Assembly (NCBI GenBank): GCA_012744475.1
Contig: JAAYBV010000055.1
Span: forward strand, 62,001 to 126,000
Reading direction: 5' to 3'
Source of the DNA: Phycisphaerae bacterium
GTDB lineage: Bacteria; Planctomycetota; Phycisphaerae; Sedimentisphaerales; Anaerobacaceae
Length of the DNA stretch: 64,000 bases
A program made the translations under genes and the position numbers. Shown piece by piece: positions 50,226 to 58,732 of this stretch (positions are counted from its first letter, which is position 1; each line of letters begins with the position of its first letter). The notes beneath the pieces were generated by a model. It was not told where the DNA came from. It made no database searches and worked only from the letters and a program-made list of their open reading frames with translations.

Positions 50226-50765
50226 ATGAGCCTCCCGAATATACGTCTAAAGTTGGCGCTCTTGCGGGGGCTCGAACGCCGCTCGGCTCCCTGGTCCGCA
50301 GCGACGACCGAACACTATCCCTGCCCCGCCCTCCCTTCGGCACAACCGACCCCATCGGCTCGGTGTATTCCGGGCAGGACGGCGGGCTGAGGCCCTCTTA
50401 AAACATAGGTAATAATCGGCTATCGACAAGACCGGCCTTAGGCGAAATCCCGTCACGGTCAAGATCGCTCGCGCCGGCGTGATCTGAACCGCCTGGCGGA
50501 CGGCAAGGCGGACACAAGCCCGATAATCCGGGTGATCGCAGGCCTGAAGAAACGCTTCCACACTGGGCATCGCATCCGCTGTTGCCCGCCCACGACTCGC
50601 CGTCGTGTGCGCCGATACGGATGGCCTTCCATAGAAAGGTCCCGCGGGAGTGCTCCGGCCAGAATCGGGCGAATCCCACAAAGCGATTGAAAAGGCTGTC
50701 GGCACAGACTATTCTACGGCGTGGCTGATCGCGGCGATCACCGACACCGCGTTGGGGAAATCGAC
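50226..50765. other. Gene-poor divergent region
   Basis: Some 540 bases between the PilZ gene (minus) and the aldo/keto reductase (plus). A 152-codon minus-strand frame crosses it, but it lacks a ribosome site, is rich in Arg, Pro and Ser like a GC-shadow frame, and matches nothing I know. GGGGAAA before 50766 is the ribosome site of the reductase. Promoters for both genes should be here, but none is clear. Confidence 0.45.
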
Positions 50766-51719
50766 ATGCAGAAACGCAAACTGGGCGATACCGATATGCC
50801 GTTGACCACCGTCGGCCTGGGCACGTGGGCGATGGGCGGTCCGTGGCAGTTCGGCTGGGGCCCGCAGGACGATGAAGAAGCCCTGGGCGCGATCCTGGCG
50901 GCGCTCGATCGAGGCATCAACTGGATCGACACGGCTCCCGCCTATGGCCTTGGCCATTCGGAAGAGCTGGTCGGTCAGGCGCTGCGACAGACGAAGCACA
51001 GGCCTTACATCGCCACGAAGTGCGGCCTGCTCTGGAATGAGAAGAAGGAGAAGGTTCCCTGTCTGAAGCCCGAGAGCATCCGCCGAGAGTGCCACGCCAG
51101 CCTCCAACGCATGGGCATCGAGACCATCGATTTGTACCAGATGCACTGGCCAGATCCCGACGAGGGAGTAGAACGGGCCTGGGAGGAGATGGCCCGCCTG
51201 GTCGATGAGGGCAAGGTCCGCTACATCGGCGTGTCCAACTACAGCGTCGCTCAGCTCGAACGCATCCGCCGGATTCACCCGCCCGCGTCGTTGCAGCCGC
51301 CCTACAGCATGCTCCACCGGGAAGCGGAAGAGGAGTTGCTGCCCTACTGCGCGCAGCATCACATGGGCGTCGTGGTGTACAGCCCCATGCAGCGAGGACT
51401 GCTCACGGGCAAGTTCAGCCACGAAAGGCTCGCGGCCCTGGCGCCGGACGATCATCGCAGGCGACATCCCGACTTCCAGGAGCCTCGGTTCAGCGCGACG
51501 CTGGAGCTGGTCGAGCAACTGAAGAAGATCGCCCGGAGACACGGACGGACCTGTTCACAACTGGCGATCAGTTGGGTGCTGCGACGCCGGGAGGTGACCG
51601 CCGCGATCGTCGGCGCTCGACGGCCCGACCAGATCGAGGAAACCGTGCAGGCCTCCGGCTGGAACCTCAGTGAAGACGACGTCGAAGAGATCGAGCGTCT
51701 CCTCGCCGAGAAGCTATAG
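50766..51719 (+). CDS. Aldo/keto reductase
   Basis: A 317-residue NADPH-dependent reductase of the AKR superfamily (Tas/YghZ-like or general stress group). The catalytic tetrad is visible: Asp in WIDTAPAYG, Tyr in AYGLGHSEE, Lys in IATKCGLLW and His in YQMHWPDPD. The cofactor region [17 protein letters not shown] lies near the C-terminus. It reduces aldehydes or ketones, perhaps sugars; no operon partner reveals the substrate. The ATG at 50766 follows GGGGAAA at good distance. purB starts 45 bases downstream on the same strand. Confidence 0.92.
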   Translation: MQKRKLGDTDMPLTTVGLGTWAMGGPWQFGWGPQDDEEALGAILAALDRGINWIDTAPAYGLGHSEELVGQALRQTKHRPYIATKCGLLWNEKKEKVPCLKPESIRRECHASLQRMGIETIDLYQMHWPDPDEGVERAWEEMARLVDEGKVRYIGVSNYSVAQLERIRRIHPPASLQPPYSMLHREAEEELLPYCAQHHMGVVVYSPMQRGLLTGKFSHERLAALAPDDHRRRHPDFQEPRFSATLELVEQLKKIARRHGRTCSQLAISWVLRRREVTAAIVGARRPDQIEETVQASGWNLSEDDVEEIERLLAEKL

Positions 51720-51763
51720 GTCCTGTCGGTCGAATAGGCCCTGCGATTGGGAGAAGCAAGGAA

Positions 51764-53197
51764 ATGGCAACAGAGAGAACATTCTACACCAGTCCACTGG
51801 TCGAACGGAACGCGTCGCCCGAGATGGCGGCCCTCTTCGGCGCGCAGAAGAAGTTCAGCACGTGGCGCCGGCTCTGGCTCGAACTGGCCAAGGCCCAGAA
51901 GAAGCTCGGTCTGGACATCAGGAAGAACCAGATCGATCAGATGGCCCGCCACCTGGACGACATCGATTTCGCGAAGGCCGCCCGGTATGAGAAGGAGCTG
52001 CGCCACGACGTGATGGCCCACATCCGCACGTTTGGCGACGCAGCGCCGAAGGCGGCGCCGATCATCCACCTCGGCGCCACGAGCTGTTACGTCGGGGACA
52101 ACACCGATCTGATCATCATGCGAGAGGCGCTGCACCTGGTCGCGGGCAAGCTGGCTTCGGTGATCGACCTGCTCGGCCGGTTTGCAGAGAAACACCGCGC
52201 GATGGCCACGCTGGGGTTTACGCACTTTCAGCCGGCTCAGTTGACGACGGTCGGCAAACGCGCGACGCTGTGGTGCCAGGAGTTCACGATGGACCTCCAG
52301 GAGGTCGAGTACCGCATCGAGAACCTGCCGTTCCGCGGCGTCAAGGGCACGACCGGGACGCAAGCGTCGTTCCTGGCGCTGTTTGAAGGCCGGCACAACA
52401 AGGTCAAGCAGCTCGACAAGGACGTCGCGACGGCGTTCGGTTTCAAGAAGCTCTGCCCCGTCACCGGCCAGACCTACTCGCGCAAGCTCGACATGCTCGT
52501 CGTCAACGCGCTGGCCTCGATCGCCCAATCGGCCCACAAGGTCTGCAATGACATCCGCCTGCTGGCGAACCTCAAGGAGATGGAGGAACCGTTTGAGAAA
52601 TCGCAGGTCGGCTCGTCTGCGATGGCCTACAAGCGAAACCCGATGCGGTGCGAACGCGTCACGTCGTTGAGCCGGCTCGTGCTGAGCCTGGCGACCAGTC
52701 CCGCGATGACCGCATCGGAGCAGTGGTTCGAGCGGACGCTGGACGACTCGGCCAATCGGCGCGTCGTGCTGCCCGAGGTATTTCTGGCGGTCGACGGAAT
52801 CCTCCAGATCCTGATCAACGTCTTCGACGGCCTGGTGGTGTATCCGCAGGTGATCGAAGCCCATGTCGAAGCCGAGCTGCCGTTCATGGCCACCGAGAAC
52901 ATCCTCATGGCGGCCGTCAAGGCAGGCGGCAACCGGCAGGAACTGCACGAGAAAATCCGCCTGCATTCGCAGGCCGCCGCCGCTCAGGTCAAGACCTTCG
53001 GTAGACCCAACGACCTGATCGGCCGGCTCCGGGCCGACATCGCCTTCGCCAGGATCGACTTCGAGAAGGTGCTCGACCCCCAGGCCTACGTCGGACGCGC
53101 GCCCCAGCAAGTGGACGAATTCATCAAAACCATCGTCGCCCCCATCCGCAAACGATACAGCAGGCAGCTCAACCGCCGCGTTGAACTCAATGTCTAA
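51764..53197 (+). CDS. purB: Adenylosuccinate lyase, long eukaryote-like form
   Basis: A 477-residue enzyme of the fumarase/aspartase superfamily working twice in purine synthesis (SAICAR to AICAR, adenylosuccinate to AMP). [14 protein letters not shown] and [16 protein letters not shown] hold the substrate-binding and general acid His residues. The signature loop is [16 protein letters not shown] with the catalytic Ser. The YKRNPMRxER form and the length match animal ADSL rather than the shorter Bacillus-type PurB. AAGGAA precedes the ATG. pyrE follows 14 bases later, so a nucleotide-synthesis operon is likely. Confidence 0.95.
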   Translation: MATERTFYTSPLVERNASPEMAALFGAQKKFSTWRRLWLELAKAQKKLGLDIRKNQIDQMARHLDDIDFAKAARYEKELRHDVMAHIRTFGDAAPKAAPIIHLGATSCYVGDNTDLIIMREALHLVAGKLASVIDLLGRFAEKHRAMATLGFTHFQPAQLTTVGKRATLWCQEFTMDLQEVEYRIENLPFRGVKGTTGTQASFLALFEGRHNKVKQLDKDVATAFGFKKLCPVTGQTYSRKLDMLVVNALASIAQSAHKVCNDIRLLANLKEMEEPFEKSQVGSSAMAYKRNPMRCERVTSLSRLVLSLATSPAMTASEQWFERTLDDSANRRVVLPEVFLAVDGILQILINVFDGLVVYPQVIEAHVEAELPFMATENILMAAVKAGGNRQELHEKIRLHSQAAAAQVKTFGRPNDLIGRLRADIAFARIDFEKVLDPQAYVGRAPQQVDEFIKTIVAPIRKRYSRQLNRRVELNV

Positions 53198-53211
53198 GGA
53201 GATGGCTTCAC

Positions 53212-53736
53212 GTGAATAGAAAAGAACTGATCAGGCGGATCAAAGAGACGGCATACCTCGAAGGGGACTTCACGCTTCGCAGCGGCAAGAAGAGCAGGTA
53301 CTACCTCGACAAGTATCTCTTCGAGACCTGTCCGGACATTCTCAAGGCTCTGGGGGCCGAGTTCGCCAGACACATGACCGACGACGTGACGCTCATCGCC
53401 GGCGCCGAGCTGGGGGGCGTGGCTCTGGCGGCGGCCACCGCCATGAAGACCGGCAAGAACTGGGTAATCATCCGCAACAGCAAGAAGGGCTACGGCACCG
53501 GCAAGATGGTCGAGGGCGTCCTGAAGGCGGGCGACGTCGTGCTGCTCGTCGAGGACATCGCCACCACCGGCGGCCAGGTCCTTGAAGCCGCCAAGATCAT
53601 CACGGACGCCGGAGCGACGGTCAAGAAGATCGTCGCCGTCATCGACCGCAAACAGGGCGCCGGGGAGAACATCGCCGGCGCCGGCTACGTCTTCGAGTCC
53701 ATCCTGACCAAGCACGACCTGGGGATCACGGACTGA
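53212..53736 (+). CDS. pyrE: Orotate phosphoribosyltransferase
   Basis: A 174-residue enzyme that adds PRPP to orotate to form OMP in pyrimidine synthesis. The N-terminal part has FTLRSGKKSRYYLDKYLFE, with RSGxxSxYY typical of OPRT. The PRPP-binding motif is VVLLVEDIATTGGQVLEA. The flexible-loop segment is IIRNSKKGYGTG. Start is a GTG at 53212 with GGAG upstream. It is a short OPRT (bacterial forms are 180-215 residues) but complete in motifs. Co-transcribed with purB. Confidence 0.93.
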   Translation: MNRKELIRRIKETAYLEGDFTLRSGKKSRYYLDKYLFETCPDILKALGAEFARHMTDDVTLIAGAELGGVALAAATAMKTGKNWVIIRNSKKGYGTGKMVEGVLKAGDVVLLVEDIATTGGQVLEAAKIITDAGATVKKIVAVIDRKQGAGENIAGAGYVFESILTKHDLGITD

Positions 53737-53860
53737 CGGTCTGAGGCTCCAAAGGCGTTGACGGCCCTTCCAGCCTGACCCAGTGCCCGCCCGAGCGTGC
53801 GGCCCAGAGCACCTCGGGGCTTGTACCTGCGCTGATCGCGACCAAGGCAGAAGAATTTTC

Positions 53861-53881
53861 TGCAAATCTCAGTAATTTGCA
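53861..53881 (+). promoter_or_regulatory. Inverted repeat upstream of the padR promoter
   Basis: TGCAAAT (53861-53867), seven-base spacer, ATTTGCA (53875-53881): perfect arms ending one base before the -35 box. A related TTGCAATGCAT element lies inside the promoter spacer. The position fits an operator for the PadR protein encoded next. Confidence 0.5.
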
Positions 53882-53910
53882 TTGACAGCTACCTTGCAAT
53901 GCATTATAGT
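53882..53910 (+). promoter_or_regulatory. Consensus promoter giving a leaderless padR transcript
   Basis: TTGACA (53882-53887), 17-base spacer, TATAGT (53905-53910). The -35 is perfect and the -10 matches five of six positions. Transcription would start at 53917-53918, exactly at the ATG of the padR gene, which has no ribosome site. Confidence 0.7.
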
Positions 53911-53917
53911 TCCTCCT

Positions 53918-54259
53918 ATGGATGACCGATTCTTCGACAACTGGTCCACGCAGTTACGCAAGGGCATGTTGGAGCTGTGTATACTCAACGCCATCGACGG
54001 CACACGTCTGTACGGCTATGACATCGTGCGTCAGCTCCGCGGGATTGACGCCCTGGTGATCAGCGAGGGCACCGTCTACCCGATCCTGAGCCGACTGCGC
54101 CGGGAGGGGTTTGTCGAGACGACCATTGAGGAGTCGGCGGAAGGTCCCGCGCGAAAGTACTACACACTTTCCGAGAAGGGCAGAGGTATTCTGGTCCGCA
54201 TGAACGACTGTTGGGCGAAAATGAAGACGGGAGCAGACGGATTGAAACGAGAGGAATGA
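53918..54259 (+). CDS. PadR-family transcription regulator
   Basis: A 113-residue winged-helix protein of the short PadR subfamily: QLRKGMLELCILNAI, LYGYDIVRQL, VISEGTVYPILSRLRREGFVE (recognition helix and wing) and RKYYTLSEKGRGIL are all characteristic. It dimerises through its C-terminal helix. PadR proteins usually repress a neighbouring membrane or transporter gene in response to a small molecule or envelope stress. The ATG at 53918 is chosen because homology starts just after it and the promoter places the transcript start on it. The stop overlaps the next start (ATGA), a common PadR/HAAS arrangement. Confidence 0.93.
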   Translation: MDDRFFDNWSTQLRKGMLELCILNAIDGTRLYGYDIVRQLRGIDALVISEGTVYPILSRLRREGFVETTIEESAEGPARKYYTLSEKGRGILVRMNDCWAKMKTGADGLKREE

Positions 54260-55041
54260 CCATGGTCGAGCTCAGTGAGACTGCGAGAAAGGGTCTGGAC
54301 GACTACCTGCGCCAGGTCCGAACGTATCTGCGATGGTCAAGATCTCTAGACCGCGACGAAGTCGAGCAGAACATCGCGGCGCATATCGAGCGGGAGCTCG
54401 AAGGCACGCCCCAACCTGTCTCGTCCAGCGCCCTTGAGGGTGTGCTGGCACGTCTCGGCAGTCCGAGGCAGTGGGTACCGCCGGAGGCACTCGGCTGGTG
54501 GGGCAAGCTGATACTCAAACTCCGAACGGATTCCGAAGACTGGCGTCTCGCCTATATCTCCTTTGCCCTCCTGCTGGCAGGATTCCTGCTATTCCTGGCC
54601 AGTCCGCTCCTGCTGGTCTTCATTGCCGCCAGTTTCATCACTTCGCGTGCCGCCCTGGCGGCGGCCGGTGACGAGAACCTCGGCGCCCAGAAATGGCTGC
54701 TTTATCCCGCTCTGGTCATCGGCTCGGCAATCCTCGCCACCGCCGTCCTGTGCGGCCCCGGATTGCTCGCCGGGACCGCTGGCGCTGAGCTGTACCAACT
54801 CGCCAGGATGCGCCACTACAGCGACATGGACATCGTCGAGTTCGTCATCATCTCAGCAACCCTGATCACAGGTCTCTGGTGGGTGGTCTCGGGTCTGACG
54901 CTGTGCAAACGGCCCGCACTGGCGCGCGGCCCCCTGCGTCCCTTTGCCGACCGGTTCAACCGTCACCATGCTCTGGCCCTCTTCAGTACCGGCGTTCTGC
55001 TCCTTATCCTGGTCGCCGGCTACATCGCTTCCTTATGGTGA
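54256..55041 (+). CDS. HAAS-domain-like membrane protein partnered with PadR
   Basis: A 261-residue protein. The N-terminal 90 residues are a helical soluble domain (LDDYLRQVRTYLRWSRSLDR, EQNIAAHIERELEG, LEGVLARLGSPRQWV) of the HAAS type (formerly DUF1700-like), which is regularly encoded after padR. Five or so membrane helices follow. HAAS domains are thought to link PadR to the membrane partner and to modulate its activity. Starts at 54256 (overlapping the padR stop) or at 54262, both served by GAGAGG. Specific function unknown. Confidence 0.78.
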   Translation: MTMVELSETARKGLDDYLRQVRTYLRWSRSLDRDEVEQNIAAHIERELEGTPQPVSSSALEGVLARLGSPRQWVPPEALGWWGKLILKLRTDSEDWRLAYISFALLLAGFLLFLASPLLLVFIAASFITSRAALAAAGDENLGAQKWLLYPALVIGSAILATAVLCGPGLLAGTAGAELYQLARMRHYSDMDIVEFVIISATLITGLWWVVSGLTLCKRPALARGPLRPFADRFNRHHALALFSTGVLLLILVAGYIASLW

Positions 55042-55082
55042 ACGACGCTTCCGCCATCTCAGTGGCGTAGGGAAAGGAGTCT

Positions 55083-55724
55083 CTACAGCTCCTCCGCCAA
55101 ACGAATGATGCGTCGCGCCGTGGTGTGTTTGCGCGCCGGCGGCAGTTCGAACCATTCGGAATTGGGCGTCTTGATGTGGACGGTCGAGGCTTCGGCGTTG
55201 ATGGCGGCCGGGGCATTGGCGACGATCATGTCGAGGCGCTTGTGGCGCATTTTGCGCTCGGCGTGGGCGCGCAGGTTGCGGTCTTCCAGGGCAAAGCCAA
55301 CGACGAGCTGCGCGCGGTGGTGTGCAGTGCGCACCCTACGGTGTTTGCCGGCCCATCGGAGGATGTCGGGGGTCGGTTTGAGCTGTAGGGTGGGCCTTGG
55401 CCCACCTTGCCCCTTCTTGATCTTCGTTTTCGACGGACGCGCGGGCGTGAAGTCGGAGACGGCGGCCGCCATGACCAGGCAATCGCATCTCGGGAAGTGC
55501 TCTTTCACCGCCGCAAACATCTCACGCGCGCTCTCGACCGCAACGAGTCTGGCACCCACCGGCGGCTTCAGCGCCGTCGGCGCGGTGATCAGCGTCACCT
55601 TATGGCCCGCTCTCAGCGCCGCGGCCGCCAGGGCATAGCCCATCCGCCCGCTGCTGGCGTTGGAAATGAAGCGAACGGGGTCGATGTACTCGCGCGTGCC
55701 GCCGGCTGTGATGAGAAAACGCAT
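55083..55724 (-). CDS. coaB: Phosphopantothenate-cysteine ligase (CoaB domain as separate protein)
   Basis: A 213-residue enzyme joining cysteine to phosphopantothenate in coenzyme A synthesis. It opens MRFLITAGGTREYIDPVRFISN with the nucleotide-binding ITAGGT and SSGRMGYALA motifs. AAAVSDFTPARPSKTKIKK, TPDILRW and VVGFALED follow as in CoaB. In most bacteria this is the C-terminal half of a CoaBC fusion; here it is separate, 37 bases after coaC. Two stretches, near GQGGPRPTLQL and HRRVRTAHHRAQL, are longer than usual and coincide with palindromic repeats in the DNA. Last gene of the minus-strand housekeeping operon. Confidence 0.92.
   Translation of the reverse strand: MRFLITAGGTREYIDPVRFISNASSGRMGYALAAAALRAGHKVTLITAPTALKPPVGARLVAVESAREMFAAVKEHFPRCDCLVMAAAVSDFTPARPSKTKIKKGQGGPRPTLQLKPTPDILRWAGKHRRVRTAHHRAQLVVGFALEDRNLRAHAERKMRHKRLDMIVANAPAAINAEASTVHIKTPNSEWFELPPARKHTTARRIIRLAEEL
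55319..55339 (-). repeat. Small palindromic repeat within coaB, copy A
   Basis: GGTGTGCAGTGCGCACC (55319-55335) is a near-perfect palindrome followed by CTAC, so on the minus strand it reads GTAGGGTGCGC then the palindrome half. It encodes the unusual Arg/His-rich stretch of CoaB and has the same GTAGGGTG-xGC...CACC plan as copy B, in inverted orientation. Confidence 0.55.
55385..55406 (+). repeat. Small palindromic repeat within coaB, copy B
   Basis: GTAG followed by the perfect palindrome GGTGGGCC-TT-GGCCCACC (55389-55406). It produces the extra GQGGPRPT residues of CoaB. With copy A it flanks about 45 bases of normal coaB sequence in inverted orientation, like a REP pair. Confidence 0.55.
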
Positions 55725-55761
55725 GGACGACTCTCGTTCTTCTCCGTGGGTCGTGTCGGGC

Positions 55762-56316
55762 CTATGGATTCTTGCCCGCCAGCGCCTCGATGGCCGCGAG
55801 GATCTCGCTCGGCTCAGCCATCCTCCCGGCGCCCTCGGTCCCGCAGGCCAGGCGTCCCGTGCCCGGACCGACCATTTGATAGCCCAGTTTCGTCAGCGTC
55901 TGCACGTTGGCCTGAACGATGGGGCTGGCCCACATCCGGCTGTTCATCGCGGGCGCCAACAGCGTCGGCTTGGCCCAGCAGACGCACAGGGTCGTGCTCA
56001 GCAGGTCGTCACAAATGCCATGGGCGACCTTGCCGATAATGTCGGCGGTCGCGGGCGCGACGACCACGACATCCGCCCAGTCGGCCAGGGCGATGTGGGC
56101 GCTGCTGTGCTCGTCGGCGGCGCTCCAGAGTGTGGTATACACCGGCGCGCGGGTCACGGCCTCGAAGCTCTTGGGCCCCACGAACCGGCAGGCCCCCTCG
56201 GTCATCACCGTCCGCACCGCCGCACCGGCCGCAGTCAGCTTGCTCGCCAGGTCCACCACCTTGTAGGCGGCGATCCCTCCGGTGACCCCCAGCAGGATGT
56301 TGCGCTTCTCGGCCAT
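55762..56316 (-). CDS. coaC: Phosphopantothenoylcysteine decarboxylase (CoaC domain as separate protein)
   Basis: A 184-residue flavoprotein that decarboxylates phosphopantothenoylcysteine. ILLGVTGGIAAYKVVDL is the FMN-binding opening. The catalytic His lies in EHSSAHIALADWADVVVVAPATA. PAMNSRMWASPIVQ is the PAMNxxMW motif and ACGTEGAGRMAEP holds the active-site Cys. The frame ends shortly after, without the CoaB half that follows in usual CoaBC. An ATG at 56316 is preferred to a GTG two codons earlier; neither has a strong ribosome site. Between rpoZ and coaB in the same operon. Confidence 0.93.
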   Translation of the reverse strand: MAEKRNILLGVTGGIAAYKVVDLASKLTAAGAAVRTVMTEGACRFVGPKSFEAVTRAPVYTTLWSAADEHSSAHIALADWADVVVVAPATADIIGKVAHGICDDLLSTTLCVCWAKPTLLAPAMNSRMWASPIVQANVQTLTKLGYQMVGPGTGRLACGTEGAGRMAEPSEILAAIEALAGKNP

Positions 56317-56362
56317 ATGCACGCGGCGACAGGTCCGGTCTGTCCCGAACCCGAAAACAACC

Positions 56363-56608
56363 CTACAGCTTCAGCCTCCATTGGTCGGCGTCACTGCCCT
56401 TGCCCGGGCCCGTGCCTCCCTCAATCGCGATCTTGTCCTGGAGGATCTCCTGGGCCACGATCTCCAGCATGGTCAGCCCCGTCGCGTCGTCAATCAGGGG
56501 GCGCGAACCCTGGAGCAGCTCGGCCATACGCTTTTGTACCAGAGCGGCCAGCTTGAACCGCCCTCCCACCTTGTTCACGACTTCTGCACTCTTGAGTTGA
56601 TCCAGCAT
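56363..56608 (-). CDS. rpoZ: RNA polymerase omega subunit
   Basis: An 81-residue protein with the omega core VNKVGGRFKLAALVQKRMAELLQGSRPLI. It promotes RNA polymerase assembly by binding beta-prime. The C-terminal half (IVAQEILQDKIAI) is helical and polar. The start shares one base with the gmk stop (TGATG), the standard gmk-rpoZ order of many bacteria. Short but complete; identity rests on the conserved core and the synteny. Confidence 0.9.
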   Translation of the reverse strand: MLDQLKSAEVVNKVGGRFKLAALVQKRMAELLQGSRPLIDDATGLTMLEIVAQEILQDKIAIEGGTGPGKGSDADQWRLKL

Positions 56609-57243
56609 CAGTGTTCTCCAACGGAACTGCCTCGTCGACGCGGTGACGCCCCGCCGTCCAGGGCCTGCTCGATGATCCCGACCACGTCGTCGATGGCACG
56701 CTCCAAATCTTCATTGATGACCATATGGTCGTAATGCTCCCGGGCCGAGGCGATCTCGGCGCCGGCCTTGTCCAGGCGCTTGCGGATGACCTCGGCGCTG
56801 TCACGCCCCCGTCGCCCGATGCGCTCGGCCAGTGCATTCTCATCGGGCGGCAGGATGAAGATCATCACCGCGTCCGGATAGACCGCCTTGGCCTGTTTGC
56901 CCCCCTGAACGTCAATTTCGAGAACGACGCTTTGTCCGGCCTCCAGGGCCTCGTCCACCTTGTCCTTCGGCGTACCGTACAGGTTCCCGAACACATTCGC
57001 GTACTCCAGGAGAAGGCCCCGTTCGATCCGCTCGCGGAACTCCTGCTCGGAGACGAACCAGTAATCGCGCCCGTTCTGCTCGTTCGGTCCGGGCGGGCGG
57101 GTCGTCAGCGACACGCTCAAATGCACGTTCTTCAGCCGCCGGAGCGCCTCCCGGCAGATGGTGCTCTTGCCCACGCCGGACGGACCGCTGATGACGATCA
57201 CTCGGCCACGACGATTTCTCCGTTGGACGGCGTTGGTTTTCAT
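56608..57243 (-). CDS. gmk: Guanylate kinase
   Basis: A 211-residue cytoplasmic enzyme phosphorylating GMP to GDP. The P-loop is ISGPSGVGKSTI. GMP-binding residues are in SVSLTTRPPGPNEQNGRDYWFV and EYANVFGNLYGTP, and the lid carries RIGRRGRDSAEVIRKRL. The ATG at 57243 fits family length; an upstream start would add six residues. Between yicC and rpoZ. Confidence 0.95.
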   Translation of the reverse strand: MKTNAVQRRNRRGRVIVISGPSGVGKSTICREALRRLKNVHLSVSLTTRPPGPNEQNGRDYWFVSEQEFRERIERGLLLEYANVFGNLYGTPKDKVDEALEAGQSVVLEIDVQGGKQAKAVYPDAVMIFILPPDENALAERIGRRGRDSAEVIRKRLDKAGAEIASAREHYDHMVINEDLERAIDDVVGIIEQALDGGASPRRRGSSVGEH

Positions 57244-57295
57244 AGTCACAGTCGAAGGCACAGGATCGACCGGCCCGGCCCGAACGCGTCACCCG

Positions 57296-58180
57296 TCATT
57301 CGACGTTCTGGATCTGCTCTTTCAGTCTCTCGATGAGACACTTCATATCGACGACACGCCGGACGATCTCGGCGTCCGCCGCCTTGCTCGCCATCGTGTT
57401 GGCCTCCCGAAGCATCTCCTGACTGAGGAAGTCCAGCCGGCGACCGGCCTGGCCTTCCGTCTCGCAGATCTGACCGAACTGCTGCAAGTGCGCATCCAGC
57501 CGCGCGATCTCTTCCGAGATGTCCGAGCGATCCGCGAGAACCGCCACCTCGCGCGCCAGAGTTTCCTCATCCAGCTTCAGCTTCGCCTCGGCCAACAAGG
57601 CGTCCACCCGCCTTCGCAATCGCCGGGCGTATTCGTTGATCACGCCGTCGCTCTTGAGCCGGATTGACTGCAACTCCTGCGCCATCGCCTGGCAGTTGCC
57701 CCTCAGATCCGCTTCGAGAAACCGTCCTTCCGCCTCGCGCATCTGCTGCAGCTTGCCGATCGCCTCTTTGGCAATGGCCAGCACCGTTTCGCGGACCCTG
57801 TGACTTTCTTCTTCATCGGGCACCACCGGACAGACGACACCGGGCAGGTTCAGAAGGCTGGCCAGGTCGATCATACCGCTGGCGCCGACGGACGCCCCGA
57901 CGGCGTTCAGCCGTTCGACAATGGCCCGCAAGGCCGCCTCGTCGATCTCGAAAAGGGCGTTGGCGGAGACCCCTTTGAGTCGAACCACGCAGTTGATCGT
58001 GCCCCGTGAGAGACTCTTGCGCAACAGCTTGTCGACATCGTCCTCCAGAAAGGCGACGGCTTCGGGTAGCTTGATGATGGTCTTGAGATAGCGATTGTTC
58101 ACCGCCTTGATCTCGACGGCATAACAGATCGCATCAAGCTGACCTTCGGCCGCTCCGTATCCGGTCATGCTGTTGAGCAT
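57296..58180 (-). CDS. yicC: YicC-family endoribonuclease
   Basis: A 294-residue protein starting MLNSMTGYGAAEGQ, the hallmark of the YicC family, and ending GRRLDFLSQEMLREANTMASK and MKCLIERLKEQIQNVE, the DUF1732 part. Recent work on E. coli YicC shows a toroidal endoribonuclease acting in RNA turnover. The ATG at 58180 gives the usual length; the longer frame has no family sequence. Upstream of gmk as in most bacteria, which supports co-regulation. Confidence 0.94.
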   Translation of the reverse strand: MLNSMTGYGAAEGQLDAICYAVEIKAVNNRYLKTIIKLPEAVAFLEDDVDKLLRKSLSRGTINCVVRLKGVSANALFEIDEAALRAIVERLNAVGASVGASGMIDLASLLNLPGVVCPVVPDEEESHRVRETVLAIAKEAIGKLQQMREAEGRFLEADLRGNCQAMAQELQSIRLKSDGVINEYARRLRRRVDALLAEAKLKLDEETLAREVAVLADRSDISEEIARLDAHLQQFGQICETEGQAGRRLDFLSQEMLREANTMASKAADAEIVRRVVDMKCLIERLKEQIQNVE

Positions 58181-58259
58181 AGTCTGATGCCTTCCAAAGC
58201 TCCGATGCGTCCGGTCTGCCATGCGACCACACGACAGACCTTCCAGAAAACCGCGTCGG

Positions 58260-58655
58260 CTACAGGCCCGCTCCGTTGGCGTCCGCACTCGTGCCGGCGC
58301 CGCCCTGCGGGCCCGGCTCAGGGACGGCCGGGCTCGGCGTCTCTGCGGTCGGCTGCTGCGTGGTCACTGCCGGCGGGGCGCCGTAGTCACCGATCTCCGG
58401 TTTGTAGAGCTTGCCCAGCACCACGGCCAGGAGCAGAAAGACCGCCACCAGGACAATCGTCACCCAGGTCAGGAAGTCGCCGGTCTTCGAGCCCAGCAGA
58501 CCGCCGGCCATGCCGCCCCCGAAGGCCGCGGTCAGACCGCCCCCACGACCCTTCTGGATCAGAATCACCAGAATCAGCACAATCGCCACGAGGACAAACA
58601 GCACGGCCACCAGCTTCATCAGAATGCCCACTGCCAGTATCGGTAAAACAGTCAT
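58260..58655 (-). CDS. secG: Preprotein translocase subunit SecG
   Basis: A 131-residue membrane protein with two helices. The first, LVAVLFVLVAIVLILVILIQ, is followed by KGRGGGLTAAFGGGMAGGLLGSKT, the Gly-rich loop typical of SecG; the second is WVTIVLVAVFLLLAVVLG. A Pro/Ala/Thr-rich tail follows, longer than in E. coli. It assists the SecYE channel. Start at 58655 has GGGG upstream; an alternative ATG lies seven codons earlier. tpiA-secG adjacency is common. Confidence 0.92.
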   Translation of the reverse strand: MTVLPILAVGILMKLVAVLFVLVAIVLILVILIQKGRGGGLTAAFGGGMAGGLLGSKTGDFLTWVTIVLVAVFLLLAVVLGKLYKPEIGDYGAPPAVTTQQPTAETPSPAVPEPGPQGGAGTSADANGAGL

Positions 58656-58732
58656 ATTCGTGCCCCAAACACACATCACTCAATCGTCTTATCTCTCGAT
58701 CTCGGTCGCGCTTCGGCCGGCGTGCGGGCCTC

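Noticed and set aside
50247-50705. A 152-codon minus-strand frame after the PilZ gene
   Set aside because: No ribosome site, no family resemblance, and residue composition like other shadow frames. It was left as gene-poor sequence.
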